Notes: generated from the letters alone by a model not told the origin. Positions 27,525-36,170 are shown, numbered from the stretch's first letter. The stretch: 64,000 nucleotides of DNA from an uncultured Nostocoides sp. (GCA_937873315.1 CALMQX010000042.1:62001-126000), one strand, 5' to 3'. Translations and numbers: made by a program.

Positions 27525-28427
27525 ATGCCGCTTGGTCCTTCGCTCAGCCGACGCGACCTCGTCGCTGCGCTGGGTGTGGCCTCGGTCGCCGCGCTTTCGG
27601 GTTGCACTGTCCGCCTCGAGGACGGGGTCACCGTGCCATTCAAGGAGAGCGCGCCACCGGTCCCGGGTGGGGCCGGACTGGCCTGGTTGCAGGCGGATAC
27701 CCGTGCCCTGGCGGCCCAAGCCCCCGGGCGTGGCGCGCTGAAGGCCCAATTGGCGACGGTGCATGCCGCCCAGCAGGCTGTCCTGGCCAGCGCTCTGGCC
27801 GGGCTCGCGTTACCCGCGCCGTCAATCCCGCCCGCTCCCCCGAGCTCGGCCGCGGCGAGCAAGCCCGCCGGTCCTGAACTAGCCGCCTATGCCGCGGTCG
27901 CAGATCTGGTGTCCGTGGCCGTCGAGCTGCGTCCGCTGGTGTGCGCCCTACTGGCCCAGCGGTGTGCGGCGGCCCGCCTGTTGGGGACCCCGGCAACTCT
28001 GGCCGACAACGTCAGCCCGGTGCAAGGCCCTGCCCTCGATCAGCCAGTGCAGCGGTTGGCGGCCACGATCTTCTGGATGGAGGTCATCGCCGCCCGCTCC
28101 TCCGAGAACCAACGGGCGCTCGCCCTGAGCACCCGAGACCGGCTCAAGGCATTGCTCGTGGCCTGGGCACCGGCCGCACCGGGATTCACGCCACAACTGG
28201 GCTACCCGCTGCCGGCGCCGGCCCAGTCAGCCGAGCAGGCCCGAGACCTTGCCTCGACCATTCTGCGGGACCTGATCGCCAGCTGGGGTGGGGCGTATGC
28301 CGCCAGCACGCAGGCCCGTTCTGGTCCGGCTTTGCGGCGCCTCCCCCTGGCCGTCGCGGTCATGGACGTGGAGGCCTACCGCTGGGGGGCCGCGCTCTCG
28401 CCCTTCCCCGGGCTCAACACGCCTTAG
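27525..28427 (+). CDS. lipoprotein with ferritin-like (DUF4439) domain
   Basis: A 300-residue exported protein. The N-terminus SLSRRDLVAALGVASVAALSGC combines a twin-arginine motif and a lipobox. The C-terminal 140 residues are helical (ELAAYAAVADLVSVAVELRP and onward) and match DUF4439, a ferritin-like fold. Mycobacterium tuberculosis has a similar protein, Rv2844, next to rimP, so the position is conserved. Whether it binds iron is unknown: the visible helices carry few Glu and His residues. CATGAT lies 6 nt before the ATG, which suggests a leaderless mRNA. It overlaps the convergent phzF-like gene by 4 nt. Confidence 0.75.
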   Translation: MPLGPSLSRRDLVAALGVASVAALSGCTVRLEDGVTVPFKESAPPVPGGAGLAWLQADTRALAAQAPGRGALKAQLATVHAAQQAVLASALAGLALPAPSIPPAPPSSAAASKPAGPELAAYAAVADLVSVAVELRPLVCALLAQRCAAARLLGTPATLADNVSPVQGPALDQPVQRLAATIFWMEVIAARSSENQRALALSTRDRLKALLVAWAPAAPGFTPQLGYPLPAPAQSAEQARDLASTILRDLIASWGGAYAASTQARSGPALRRLPLAVAVMDVEAYRWGAALSPFPGLNTP

Positions 28428-29269
28428 AACTCGACCTCGCCGCGTATCAGCGTTCGGACCTCGCCGCCCACCCACACCTGGTCACCCACCGCCCGCACAT
28501 GGATGCGACCATCCCGCGCAAGCGCCGTGCCCTGACGAGCGGTGTACGTGCTCGGGAGGCGACCAGTGCCGATCAGCCATTGCGCCAGACCGGCATTCGC
28601 ACTGCCGGTCACCGGGTCCTCGTCGAAGGTGTCCCCGTCGTCATAGAACGCCCGCACCTCGACCGCCGCCCCCAGTGCCGTGGCCGCTTCCTCCGGGTGC
28701 AGCCCGACCACCGCAAGCTTCAGCCCCGAAAATGCCGCGATATCGGGCCGGATCGCGAGGACCGCCTCGGCGTCCCCGACGTCGACGCCAATCCAGCCAG
28801 GCCCGTTGTCGATCCAGGCGGTAGCCCGGATCGCGGTGGCGGGGATGCGCAGGGCGCGCGTGACGCGATCCAGGTCCTGCGCGCTGACCGACCCGGAGCG
28901 CAGCAATGGCGGGGCCGCGAATGCCAGCCGTTCGCCGCGCTGCACGGGCACCAGGCCTACGCCACATTCCTGGATCACGATGTCCTCGGAGTGGGGCACT
29001 CCCCCGGCCTCGAGCCAGGCGTGCGCGCTGCCGAGGGTGGGATGTCCGGCAAAAGGCAACTCTCCCCCGGTGGTGAAGATCCGCACGCGGTAGTCGGCCT
29101 TCGCCGTGCTGGGAGCGCACAGGAAGGTGGTTTCCGACAGATTGGTCCAGGCAGCGAAGCGCGCCATCTGCGCATCGGTCAGACCATCGGCGTCGTGGAC
29201 GACCGCCAACGGGTTCCCCGTTCCCGGCTGGGTGGCAAAGACATCAACCTGACGAAAAGCGCGCACCAT
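28424..29269 (-). CDS. PhzF family isomerase/epimerase-like protein
   Basis: A 281-residue protein of the PhzF (diaminopimelate-epimerase-like) fold. The start FRQVDVFATQPGTGNPLAVV and the segments NLSETTFL and FTTGGELPFAGHPTLGSAHA are typical, including the catalytic Glu in SET. The second half repeats the fold, with DPVTGSANAGLAQWL near the end. PhzF itself acts in phenazine synthesis, but no other phenazine genes lie nearby, and most members have no known substrate. It lies 31 nt before apbE in the minus-strand unit with the reductase. Confidence 0.9.
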   Translation of the reverse strand: MVRAFRQVDVFATQPGTGNPLAVVHDADGLTDAQMARFAAWTNLSETTFLCAPSTAKADYRVRIFTTGGELPFAGHPTLGSAHAWLEAGGVPHSEDIVIQECGVGLVPVQRGERLAFAAPPLLRSGSVSAQDLDRVTRALRIPATAIRATAWIDNGPGWIGVDVGDAEAVLAIRPDIAAFSGLKLAVVGLHPEEAATALGAAVEVRAFYDDGDTFDEDPVTGSANAGLAQWLIGTGRLPSTYTARQGTALARDGRIHVRAVGDQVWVGGEVRTLIRGEVEF

Positions 29270-29300
29270 GTCGAGCAGTGTCTCAGAGGTGGCCGATGTC

Positions 29301-30056
29301 TTAGAGGTGGTTGATCAACCGGTATGCCGGGTCGCGCTCCTGGATCAGCCGGGCCGCGCGGGTCGGGTCAACGTAGGCCGCGGTGGCCCAGACATCTGCC
29401 CAGAGCAAGCGGGGGCCGGTCACGCTCACCGATCCAGGGTGATCCAGCGCCCGGCCCGTGCGAGGGTCGCGGATGTGCGCCCCGCGGGCCGCCGACCCCG
29501 AGGTGGCGATCGCCCCTCGACTCAGGGGCACCACATCGACGATACGTCCGGCTTGCCGAGCGTCCTCGATCCCGATCCGCCACACCGGATCCTGATCACG
29601 CATTCCGCGACCGGTGCCGCACACGATGTCGCCGCCGGCGCCGATGCTCCAGCTGATCTCGGGCGCCAGTTCCAGGTGTGCCGCGGCGCCTTCGACGCCC
29701 CAGCCCTTGACCAAACCGGTCGGGTCGAAGACCGTCCGGCCCAGCGGCAAAGCACGCCAAGCTGCGAAGAGGCCATCAGTGCGCTCCTCGGCCTCCAGGC
29801 ACAGATCGGTCACCTCGGCGACCCAATCGTCGGGCTCATCGATTTCGCCATGCTGCAACCGCAAGAGATCGCTGTCGGCCCGCCAGGTGCTGAGCACCCG
29901 GTCGACGCGTTGCAGGTGGGCAAAGGCCCGCTCCACCGCACCCAGCACCTCTGGGCGATCCGGATCGTGCGCCCGGACATGAATGCTGATGGGCATACCC
30001 ATGATCTGACGCACGTGGGCTCGACGCCGGATCTGCACGCTCATGGTCGAGATCAT
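29301..30056 (-). CDS. apbE: FAD:protein FMN transferase (ApbE family)
   Basis: Attaches FMN covalently to a Thr of extracytoplasmic flavoproteins, using FAD. The 251-residue protein shows HVRQIMGMPISIHV at the start, RVDRVLSTWRADSDL, GRTVFDPTGLVKGWGVE, WSIGAGGDIVCGTG and the ending ADVWATAAYVD. No signal peptide is visible, unlike secreted Gram-negative ApbE; actinobacterial versions are often cytoplasmic or leaderless at the N-terminus. ATG 30056 lies 4 nt after the stop of the reductase-FMN-bind gene. The substrate is most likely that gene's C-terminal domain (GGATFTS). Confidence 0.93.
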   Translation of the reverse strand: MISTMSVQIRRRAHVRQIMGMPISIHVRAHDPDRPEVLGAVERAFAHLQRVDRVLSTWRADSDLLRLQHGEIDEPDDWVAEVTDLCLEAEERTDGLFAAWRALPLGRTVFDPTGLVKGWGVEGAAAHLELAPEISWSIGAGGDIVCGTGRGMRDQDPVWRIGIEDARQAGRIVDVVPLSRGAIATSGSAARGAHIRDPRTGRALDHPGSVSVTGPRLLWADVWATAAYVDPTRAARLIQERDPAYRLINHL

Positions 30057-30060
30057 CGGG

Positions 30061-32097
30061 TCAGAGGTTGGCCTGGTCGATGGCCGATTGCAGCGACTGG
30101 ATGTAGCCATCGGAAGTGAAGGTCGCGCCGCCCACCATGTCGATGTCGGCGCTTTGCGCGGTGACGGTCTCCTCGTTGAGGATCGGCACGGCATAGGCGT
30201 TGATCTCCTGGTCGCGGTGGTTATTCCACGGCACCTGAGTGACCTCGGAGGCGGTGATCTTGCCATTCGCGACGGTGATCTGGACCTGGACCGGACCGAA
30301 GTGTGTCTGGATGGCCTCCCCGAGGTAGGTCTTCGAACCCGCCTGTGTGCTGGATCCTCCGGAGTCGCCCGTGTCGGTACCGCTATCGGTCCCCGTGTCG
30401 GTCCCGCTATCAGTACCGGTATCCGTACCGCTGTCAGTCCCCGTGTCCGTACCGCTATCGGTCCCCGTGTCCGTACCGCTGTCGGTGCCCGTGTCGGTAC
30501 CGGATCCGGTATCCCCGGATCCATTGGCTGCGCTGTCCCCCTGGGTGTTGGGGCTCTCGGCATTGGCAACGGGCGTCGAGGACCCGGTTGACGTGTGATA
30601 GCTAAAGAGCAGCACCAGAGCGGTGATGGTGCTCAGTAGCCAGGTGGTGATGCGACGCATGGTGTGTCCTATCGGTCCTTGCGTTGGTCCGAGTGAAAAG
30701 TGCTCTTCGTGGATGAATTGAGGGTCGAGTCCGCACTCCAGCGCGGCCTTCTTGACGGATCGAATCCAGTCGGGATTGCCGCACAGGAAGAGGTCGCTAT
30801 TCGCCAGCTGGGGTACCAACTCACGCAGCGCCTGGGCGTCGGAGAGGTGTCCAGCCTGCTGCGGTAGCCAGGACGCTCGGTCCTTCAGACGTGGGCCGTC
30901 GATGACGACGTAACTCGCGCCCAGGCGGTCGGTCGCAGCCCGAAACTCCGCACCGAGCACGGCCGAGCGCCGGTCATGCGTGCGGTGAATAACGGTCACC
31001 TCACCGGGAGCCGCATCCAGTTCATCGAGCAGCCCGCGCATGGGCGTGATGCCGATGCCCGAGGCCATGAGCACCACCTGACGGCGGCTGCGCACGCCCG
31101 CGTGCAGACGACCATAGGGACCCTCCACCAGCACGCGCGAGCCCGGTCGCAGAGTGGCCAAGCGCGCCGTACCGTCACCCACGACCGCTGCCGTCACCCG
31201 CAGGCTTTGGCCGTCGGGGGCCGCCGAGATGGACAGCGGGTTCGCCCTTGTCCAGCCGGGGCTGCCCAGGAAACGCCACTGGAAGTACTGACCGGCGCGC
31301 ACCTCAAGTCGCTGCACCCCTGGACCGCTCACCGTCACCGAGGTCACCCCATGGCCTTCGTCGCTCACCGCGCTCACCCGGATCGGGGCCCGCAGGGATC
31401 GCCACAGCGGGAGGCCGACGCGGTAGATCAGGACCGCGCCCACGGCAACGGCATACAGCGTCCACCAGGTCACGGTCGAGGCGCTCGAGCGCAGGAAGTC
31501 GGTGCCGGTCCACAGCTGATGCGGCAGCGCGAGCCCCGCACCCAGGTAGGCGTACAAGTGGAGCAAGTGCCAGGACTCGTAGCGCAGGCTGGCCCGAGCG
31601 CGCCGCAGTGAGGTCAGCACGACCATGATCAGGGCCACGGTGCCGGCCAAGGCCAGCAGCATGCCCGCGTAGTTCAGCACGAGGTCCCAGAAGGTCGTCC
31701 AGAGCCCGGCCTCGGTGTCCGCGGCATACCCCAGGACGATGAAGACCAGGTGCGCGAGCATGAGATTGAACGAGGTGAAGCCGATAATCCGGTGTCCGCG
31801 GGTGAGGGCGTCCTGGCCCCAGGCACCCTCAATGACAGGCACGCGCGCCATCATGAAGACCTGCACGAGCAGCAGCGCGGAGGAGATCAGGCCGGTGATC
31901 CGGCCGATGCTGCTCAGCACCGCCCCGGTGGAGTCCAAACCGGCCAGCCCGCCACCGGAGACCCACAGCGCAGTAACCCAGAGCAGCACCAGCCACATCA
32001 GGGCACCGGTGAGATCCCGGGTCCACGGACGAGGCTGGCCGGAGCGCCTCCGGGCAGCTTGTAGGAGGCCTTGGGGAGCGGCCGTCACGCTGGTCAT
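30061..32097 (-). CDS. ferric-reductase-like transmembrane flavoprotein fused to FMN-binding domain
   Basis: One continuous frame of 678 residues. Residues 30-245 form a six-helix haem-binding membrane domain (His in TRGHRIIGF and LMLAHLVF, and in WHLLHLYAYLG). A FAD domain (RAGQYFQWRFLG, RANPLSISAAP) and a NAD(P)H domain (LMASGIGITPMRGLLDEL) follow to about 470. A further membrane helix at 480-500 leads outside. Then comes an eight-residue TDSGTDTG repeat (about 536-575) and an FMN_bind domain ending in DMVGGATFTSDGY, the flavinylation site for ApbE. Relatives usually encode the FMN_bind part separately. An internal ATG at 30660 could still start a separate 199-residue product. Electrons would pass from NADPH across the membrane to an outer flavin. 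Confidence 0.9.
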   Translation of the reverse strand: MTSVTAAPQGLLQAARRRSGQPRPWTRDLTGALMWLVLLWVTALWVSGGGLAGLDSTGAVLSSIGRITGLISSALLLVQVFMMARVPVIEGAWGQDALTRGHRIIGFTSFNLMLAHLVFIVLGYAADTEAGLWTTFWDLVLNYAGMLLALAGTVALIMVVLTSLRRARASLRYESWHLLHLYAYLGAGLALPHQLWTGTDFLRSSASTVTWWTLYAVAVGAVLIYRVGLPLWRSLRAPIRVSAVSDEGHGVTSVTVSGPGVQRLEVRAGQYFQWRFLGSPGWTRANPLSISAAPDGQSLRVTAAVVGDGTARLATLRPGSRVLVEGPYGRLHAGVRSRRQVVLMASGIGITPMRGLLDELDAAPGEVTVIHRTHDRRSAVLGAEFRAATDRLGASYVVIDGPRLKDRASWLPQQAGHLSDAQALRELVPQLANSDLFLCGNPDWIRSVKKAALECGLDPQFIHEEHFSLGPTQGPIGHTMRRITTWLLSTITALVLLFSYHTSTGSSTPVANAESPNTQGDSAANGSGDTGSGTDTGTDSGTDTGTDSGTDTGTDSGTDTGTDSGTDTGTDSGTDTGDSGGSSTQAGSKTYLGEAIQTHFGPVQVQITVANGKITASEVTQVPWNNHRDQEINAYAVPILNEETVTAQSADIDMVGGATFTSDGYIQSLQSAIDQANL
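30371..30490. repeat. 24-bp tandem repeat, five copies, inside the reductase-FMN-bind gene
   Basis: Five units of 24 bp (30371-30394, 30395-30418, 30419-30442, 30443-30466, 30467-30490), diverged at a few positions, then a partial sixth. Each encodes eight residues of Thr-Asp-Ser/Thr-Gly. The unit is a multiple of three, so a change in copy number would lengthen or shorten the extracellular linker without breaking the frame. Confidence 0.9.
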
Positions 32098-32161
32098 AGG
32101 GGCGATCTTGGTGACCTTGCCTGTGCGTGTGCTGTGAAACTCATCGGCGTCTGCGATGAAG

Positions 32162-32183
32162 AGTGTGGAAACGCTTGCACACT
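32162..32183. promoter_or_regulatory. LacI-family-like operator upstream of the amylosucrase gene
   Basis: A 22-bp palindrome with 9 of 11 pairs matching. Its core TGGAAACGCTTGCA (32166-32179) fits the pattern TGNAANCGNTTNCA seen for LacI-family regulators. The flanks AGTGTG and CACACT are fully complementary. It lies 65 bp before the divergent reductase start and 87 bp before the amylosucrase start, so it could act on either. No LacI-type gene is present in the window. Confidence 0.55.
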
Positions 32184-32270
32184 TTGGCCACAATGTGCGC
32201 TGTGACCACCAATCTGCCTGGGCCTGCTGCGCCCCCTCGCCAGAGCGGAACGAACCCGCAGAGGGCAGAG

Positions 32271-34121
32271 ATGTTTGCTGCCAGATTGCGGCGCTGGTGG
32301 CCCGATCTGGTGGGACCGCTGAGCCAGGTCTATGGCGAGGCTGCACCCGCGCTCGCCGACGAGTTGGTGACCCTGGCCGAGCGGGCCTTCACCGAGCGCA
32401 GCGACCGTCTGCACGCGCGTGACCTGGATCGCATGCTTCGCCCAGACTGGCTGCAAGACCCGGCCATGATCGGGTATGCCGCCTACACCGAGCGTTTCGC
32501 GGGCAACTTGACCGGCGTGGTGGACCACATCCCCTATCTGGACGAACTCGGTGTGCGCTATCTCCACCTGATGCCGCTGCTGCGACCCCGCGATGGTGAT
32601 AGTGATGGCGGGTATGCGGTCGCGGACTATCGCTCCGTCCGACCCGACCTGGGCAGTATGGAGGATCTTGCGAGCCTGGCCGAGTCGCTGCACGACGCCG
32701 GCATGAACCTAGTCTTGGACCTTGTCCTCAATCACGTTGCCAAGGAGCATGAGTGGGGCCAGCGCGCTCGGGCCGGCGAGGCGGCCTATCGGGACTACTT
32801 CTACGTCTTCCCCGATCGCGAGCTCCCGGACGCCTATGAGCGCTCCTTGCCCGAGGTCTTCCCCGATTTCGCTCCCGGCAACTTCACCTGGGACGAGGAT
32901 CTCGCGGGCTGGGTGTGGACGACCTTCAACGAATTTCAGTGGGACGTCAATTGGGGTAACCCCGCGGTCTTCAAGGAGTACGCCTCGATCATCCTCGACC
33001 TGGCCAACCGAGGCGTGGACGTGCTGCGTTTGGATGCCATCGCCTTCATGTGGAAGCGCATGGGGACCGATTGCCAAGGAGAACCAGAAGTCCATGCCAT
33101 CACCCAGGCCTTGCGGGCCTTGACGCGCATCGCCTGCCCCGCGGTGGCCTTCAAGGCGGAGGCGATCGTCGCGCCGACCAAACTGCTGGCCTACCTGGGG
33201 GCTGGCGAGCGCACCGGCAAGGTCAGTGATCTGGCGTATCACAACAGCCTCATGGTCCAGGCCTGGTCGATGCTGGCCGCTGGCGATGTCCGCCTGGCCG
33301 CACACGCGCTCGGCGCGCTGCCGGCCAAGCCCAGCACGACCACCTGGCTGACCTACCTGCGCTGCCACGACGACATCGGCTGGGCGATCATGGACGAGGA
33401 TGCCGCTGCCGTCGGCGTGACCGGTCCGGGCCATCGACGCTTCCTCGCGGACTGGTACGACGGGAGCTTCCCGGGGTCGCCCGCAACCGGCCTGGTCTTC
33501 CAGCACAATCCGGCCAACGACGATCGCCGGACCAGTGGCGCCGCAGCGAGTTTGGCGGGCTTGGAGAGGGCACGCACTCCGCAAGAGGTGGGCCTGGCGA
33601 TCTCCCGGCTGCGGCTGGCGTACGCCCTGGTCATGGGCTGGGGCGGCATTCCGGTGATCTGGTCGGGGGACGAACTCGCCCAAACCAATGACCCCGCCTG
33701 GGACACCGAGCCCGGCCACGAGGAGGACAACCGCTGGGCGCACCGGCCGCGCCTGGACTGGGCGCGCGCCCAATCTCGGCACGACTCCGAGACCGTGGCT
33801 GGTCGGGTGTTCTCGGGCCTTGCCCGGCTTGGGCAGGTGCGCGGCTCACTCCCCCACCTGCACGCCTCGGTGGAGACCCGAGTCGAGCCGGTTGATGACC
33901 CTGGGGTGCTGGTGACGGTCCGCGACCACCCGGTGGGTCGCTTCGTGGGGGTCTACAACGTCACCGACCAGTGGCGGCCGTGGCCAGGTCATCGGGTCCA
34001 TGCCCTGGGAATGGCTGAGGCCGTGGATCGGATTACCGGAACGCCGATCCCGTGGGGCGGCGATGGGCAGGTGTGGCTGCCGCCTTATGCGGCCCTCTGG
34101 CTCACCGCCGACCACCGCTGA
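32271..34121 (+). CDS. amylosucrase-like GH13 glucosyltransferase
   Basis: A 616-residue GH13 enzyme of the amylosucrase group, which builds alpha-1,4-glucan from sucrose. An N-terminal helical domain (1-75) precedes the barrel. Family blocks are VVDHIPYLDELGVRYLHLMP, GGYAVADYRSVRPDLGSM and LVLDLVLNHVAKEH. The nucleophile is Asp255 (VLRLDAIAF), the acid/base Glu297 (FKAEAIV), and the third acid is in CHDDIG near 368. I chose ATG 32271, which has GAGG at 6 nt; earlier in-frame starts at 32163 and 32193 lack a ribosome site, and the first lies inside the operator. Sucrose hydrolase or trehalose-related activity is an alternative. Confidence 0.87.
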   Translation: MFAARLRRWWPDLVGPLSQVYGEAAPALADELVTLAERAFTERSDRLHARDLDRMLRPDWLQDPAMIGYAAYTERFAGNLTGVVDHIPYLDELGVRYLHLMPLLRPRDGDSDGGYAVADYRSVRPDLGSMEDLASLAESLHDAGMNLVLDLVLNHVAKEHEWGQRARAGEAAYRDYFYVFPDRELPDAYERSLPEVFPDFAPGNFTWDEDLAGWVWTTFNEFQWDVNWGNPAVFKEYASIILDLANRGVDVLRLDAIAFMWKRMGTDCQGEPEVHAITQALRALTRIACPAVAFKAEAIVAPTKLLAYLGAGERTGKVSDLAYHNSLMVQAWSMLAAGDVRLAAHALGALPAKPSTTTWLTYLRCHDDIGWAIMDEDAAAVGVTGPGHRRFLADWYDGSFPGSPATGLVFQHNPANDDRRTSGAAASLAGLERARTPQEVGLAISRLRLAYALVMGWGGIPVIWSGDELAQTNDPAWDTEPGHEEDNRWAHRPRLDWARAQSRHDSETVAGRVFSGLARLGQVRGSLPHLHASVETRVEPVDDPGVLVTVRDHPVGRFVGVYNVTDQWRPWPGHRVHALGMAEAVDRITGTPIPWGGDGQVWLPPYAALWLTADHR

Positions 34122-34216
34122 CACCCCCCTTTTCCTTTGCTTGGTGACCTTTCCGGGCGAACCCACACCGTCCTTGGTATGCCGTGGCGCGCTTTGGTCT
34201 GCTGAGTGAACGCGTG

Positions 34217-34251
34217 AGCGGGGCCCCAGGAAGAACTCCCGGGGCCCCGCT
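34217..34251 (-). terminator. hairpin terminator downstream of the 72-residue gene
   Basis: AGCGGGGCCCC at 34217-34227 pairs perfectly with 34241-34251 around a 13-nt loop. It lies 20 nt past the stop of the minus-strand gene 34272-34490 and 95 nt past the end of the convergent amylosucrase gene, so it may serve both. No T-run is present. Confidence 0.65.
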
Positions 34252-34271
34252 TAGAGTCACTCAGTGCAGGG

Positions 34272-34490
34272 TCACTGCAGGGCGTCGACCTCTTCGCGGA
34301 TCTTGGCGATCAGGTCGGCCGGCACGAGTGCGCCCGCCATGCCCATCGCCGCCGACACGGTCATGCCCTTGGCCATCCCGATCATCGGGTTGGAGGCAAC
34401 GCCCGGGGCGTGCTTGTCGAAGATGGCGACGACCTCAGGGTCATCGAGCAGCTGGCCGAGAGTGGTGGTGTTCTCGTCGTAGCGCGCCAT
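34272..34490 (-). CDS. 72-residue helical protein, stand-alone domain
   Basis: A small acidic protein preceded by AAAGG at a good distance. Its pattern is TTLGQLLDDPEVVAIFDKHA, then PGVASNPMIGMAKGMTVSAA and a closing helix with ADLIAKIREEVDAL. I recall similar modules, with a KHxPG turn and a PMxxxAKGMT helix, at the C-termini of larger secreted hydrolases, but the function is not known and I cannot confirm this here. The gene stands alone with its own hairpin terminator, so it is probably an expressed single-gene unit. No signal peptide or cysteine is seen. Confidence 0.7.
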   Translation of the reverse strand: MARYDENTTTLGQLLDDPEVVAIFDKHAPGVASNPMIGMAKGMTVSAAMGMAGALVPADLIAKIREEVDALQ

Positions 34491-34623
34491 GGGTTGAACC
34501 TTTCAATCAGGACAGATAAGGCACATCGTTGCACCCACCCACTCAACTCCGAAGGGCATCGACGAACTCCCGGATGTGATCATCGGCATACTCGCTGCGA
34601 CACCCGGGCTGAGCACGCTGAGG

Positions 34624-35418
34624 TCAGCCCCACCAGCCGAGCAGTTGTCCACCAAGCCGCACGATGAATGCCCCCACGATGACCACGAAAAGCATGCGGA
34701 CAAAGCCCGATCCGAGCCGCACCGCCACGCGCGCTCCGAGGTAGCCGCCGGCGACATTCCCCATCGCCATGACGCCGCCCACAGCCCAGAGCACATGGCC
34801 ACCGGGAACAAAAACCGTCAACGCGCCCAGATTCGTCGCGAAGTTCGCGATCTTGGCCTTGGCGCTCGCCTCGAGGAAGGCGTACCCCAGCCACCCCACC
34901 AGCGCGAACACGAGGAAGGAACCGGTTCCCGGACCCAACGCGCCGTCATACACGCCAATGACGAATCCGACAACGACCGCTGCCCCGGTATGCCGCACGC
35001 CCTCCATCCGCAGCGCAGTCACCTCACCAAGCGTCGGCTTGTGCAGGGTGTAGGCGCCCACCACGATCAAAAGGACCAGCACGATCGGAGTGAAAGCAGC
35101 CTTGGGGATATGCACGCCGAGGAGTGCGCCGCCGACGGCCCCCAGGTAGGCAGCCGCCGCCATGGGGAGCGCCGTCCGCAGGTCCGGCCGGATACGCCGC
35201 CAGTAGGTGATGGCGCTCGTTGACGTGCCGGCGATTGAGGCGAGTTTGTTGGTGGCCAGCAGTTGGGCAGGAGCAGCTCCTGGCAGGGCCAACACCAAGG
35301 CAGGCAGTTGTACCAGTCCCCCACCACCGACCACGGCATCGATGAAGCCCGCGAGCAGCGCCGCCACCGTCAGCAACGCAAGCGTCGTCGCGCTGATGTC
35401 GCCCAGCGCGCCAGTCAC
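34624..35418 (-). CDS. TauE/SafE (DUF81) family membrane transporter
   Basis: A 264-residue protein with about eight membrane segments in two homologous halves. Family features are LLAGFIDAVVGGGGLVQLPA near the N-terminus, LLATNKLASIAGTSTSA, and, in the second half, GFVIGVYDGALGPGTGSFLV. Members export sulfite, sulfoacetate or other organosulfur anions, though the substrate is not predictable. GTG 35418 overlaps the TGA of the HAD gene (GTGA), which I prefer to GTG 35430. It is the last gene of the proS-HAD-TauE unit. No cysteine or taurine degradation genes lie near. Confidence 0.88.
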   Translation of the reverse strand: MTGALGDISATTLALLTVAALLAGFIDAVVGGGGLVQLPALVLALPGAAPAQLLATNKLASIAGTSTSAITYWRRIRPDLRTALPMAAAAYLGAVGGALLGVHIPKAAFTPIVLVLLIVVGAYTLHKPTLGEVTALRMEGVRHTGAAVVVGFVIGVYDGALGPGTGSFLVFALVGWLGYAFLEASAKAKIANFATNLGALTVFVPGGHVLWAVGGVMAMGNVAGGYLGARVAVRLGSGFVRMLFVVIVGAFIVRLGGQLLGWWG

Positions 35419-36170
35419 GCCGTGGCCCACCGGTCCACGATGTCGAGGATGTCCAGCAGTTCGTGAGCGCGGGCGTCAGGTACTGCCGTGACCTCGACCC
35501 GCTGCACCGACGGGATATCGCTGTGCGGAATCCAGATGGCGCGCATCCCGATCTGCTGGGGACCGTGCACATCCTCGAACATCCGGTCGCCGACGTAGAC
35601 CGCATTGCGCGGCGCGACGCCGAGGGCGGCACAGATGGCCCGGAAGGCCTCCGGGTGCGGCTTCACGTGCGCCAACTCGCTGGAATACAGGTCGGCGTCC
35701 AGCAAGTCCAGGACTCCATCACGCGCGAAGAGATCGCGATGGTAGTCCCGCGACCAGATCGTGTTGGACAGCACGCCGATCCGAATCCCCCTGCGCCGCA
35801 AGCCCTCCCAGAGGGGTCGAACCTGAGGGTCGGTATGCGTGTGCGGCTCCCAGAAGCGCCGGTATGCCGCCAGCGCGAGGAGGTGTCGATCGTGCTCGGG
35901 ATCTGCACCGGCAGCCGCCAAGATGTCATCCAGCCGAGCACTCGCGTGCGACTGGCGTCCCTGGCTCCAGGCGCTCTCCTCGGCGGCGAGGATCCGGTCA
36001 GCCAACTCATGAGCTGCATCAAGATCCGCGGCCGGGACTTCGGGCGAGTCCACGGGCACGCCGTGGATCTCACGGGCATACACCCGCCACTGCTCGCTGA
36101 GGTCCACCTCGTGCCAGGGCGTCAGGGTCCCGCCCCAGTCAAAGATGACCGCCTGGACCGGGGCACTCAC
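35415..36170 (-). CDS. HAD superfamily hydrolase with altered motif I
   Basis: A 251-residue HAD protein. Motif I reads [10 protein letters not shown]: the nucleophile Asp11 is present but the residue two positions later, usually the acid/base Asp of phosphatases, is Gly. Motif II is VLSNT, motif III has Lys in HVKPHPEAF and motif IV is [10 protein letters not shown] helical cap lies between about 20 and 110. Lack of the second Asp is known from dehalogenases and from some HAD families of unclear activity, so a simple phosphatase is not certain. Start and stop overlap those of proS and the TauE gene by 4 nt each. Confidence 0.87.
   Translation of the reverse strand: MSAPVQAVIFDWGGTLTPWHEVDLSEQWRVYAREIHGVPVDSPEVPAADLDAAHELADRILAAEESAWSQGRQSHASARLDDILAAAGADPEHDRHLLALAAYRRFWEPHTHTDPQVRPLWEGLRRRGIRIGVLSNTIWSRDYHRDLFARDGVLDLLDADLYSSELAHVKPHPEAFRAICAALGVAPRNAVYVGDRMFEDVHGPQQIGMRAIWIPHSDIPSVQRVEVTAVPDARAHELLDILDIVDRWATA

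Noticed and set aside
29301..30569. ApbE read as a 422-residue protein with a Pro/Arg/Thr-rich N-terminus.
   Set aside because: The extra part is the wrong frame of the FMN-binding domain and repeat; the enzyme begins at 30056.
30303..30605. Repetitive plus-strand frames and a possible CRISPR-like array.
   Set aside because: The repeats are contiguous 24-bp coding units without spacers, inside the reductase gene.
32163..34121. Amylosucrase start at GTG 32163.
   Set aside because: That codon lies within the palindromic operator and lacks a ribosome site; ATG 32271 has GAGG at 6 nt and matches the N-terminal helical domain.
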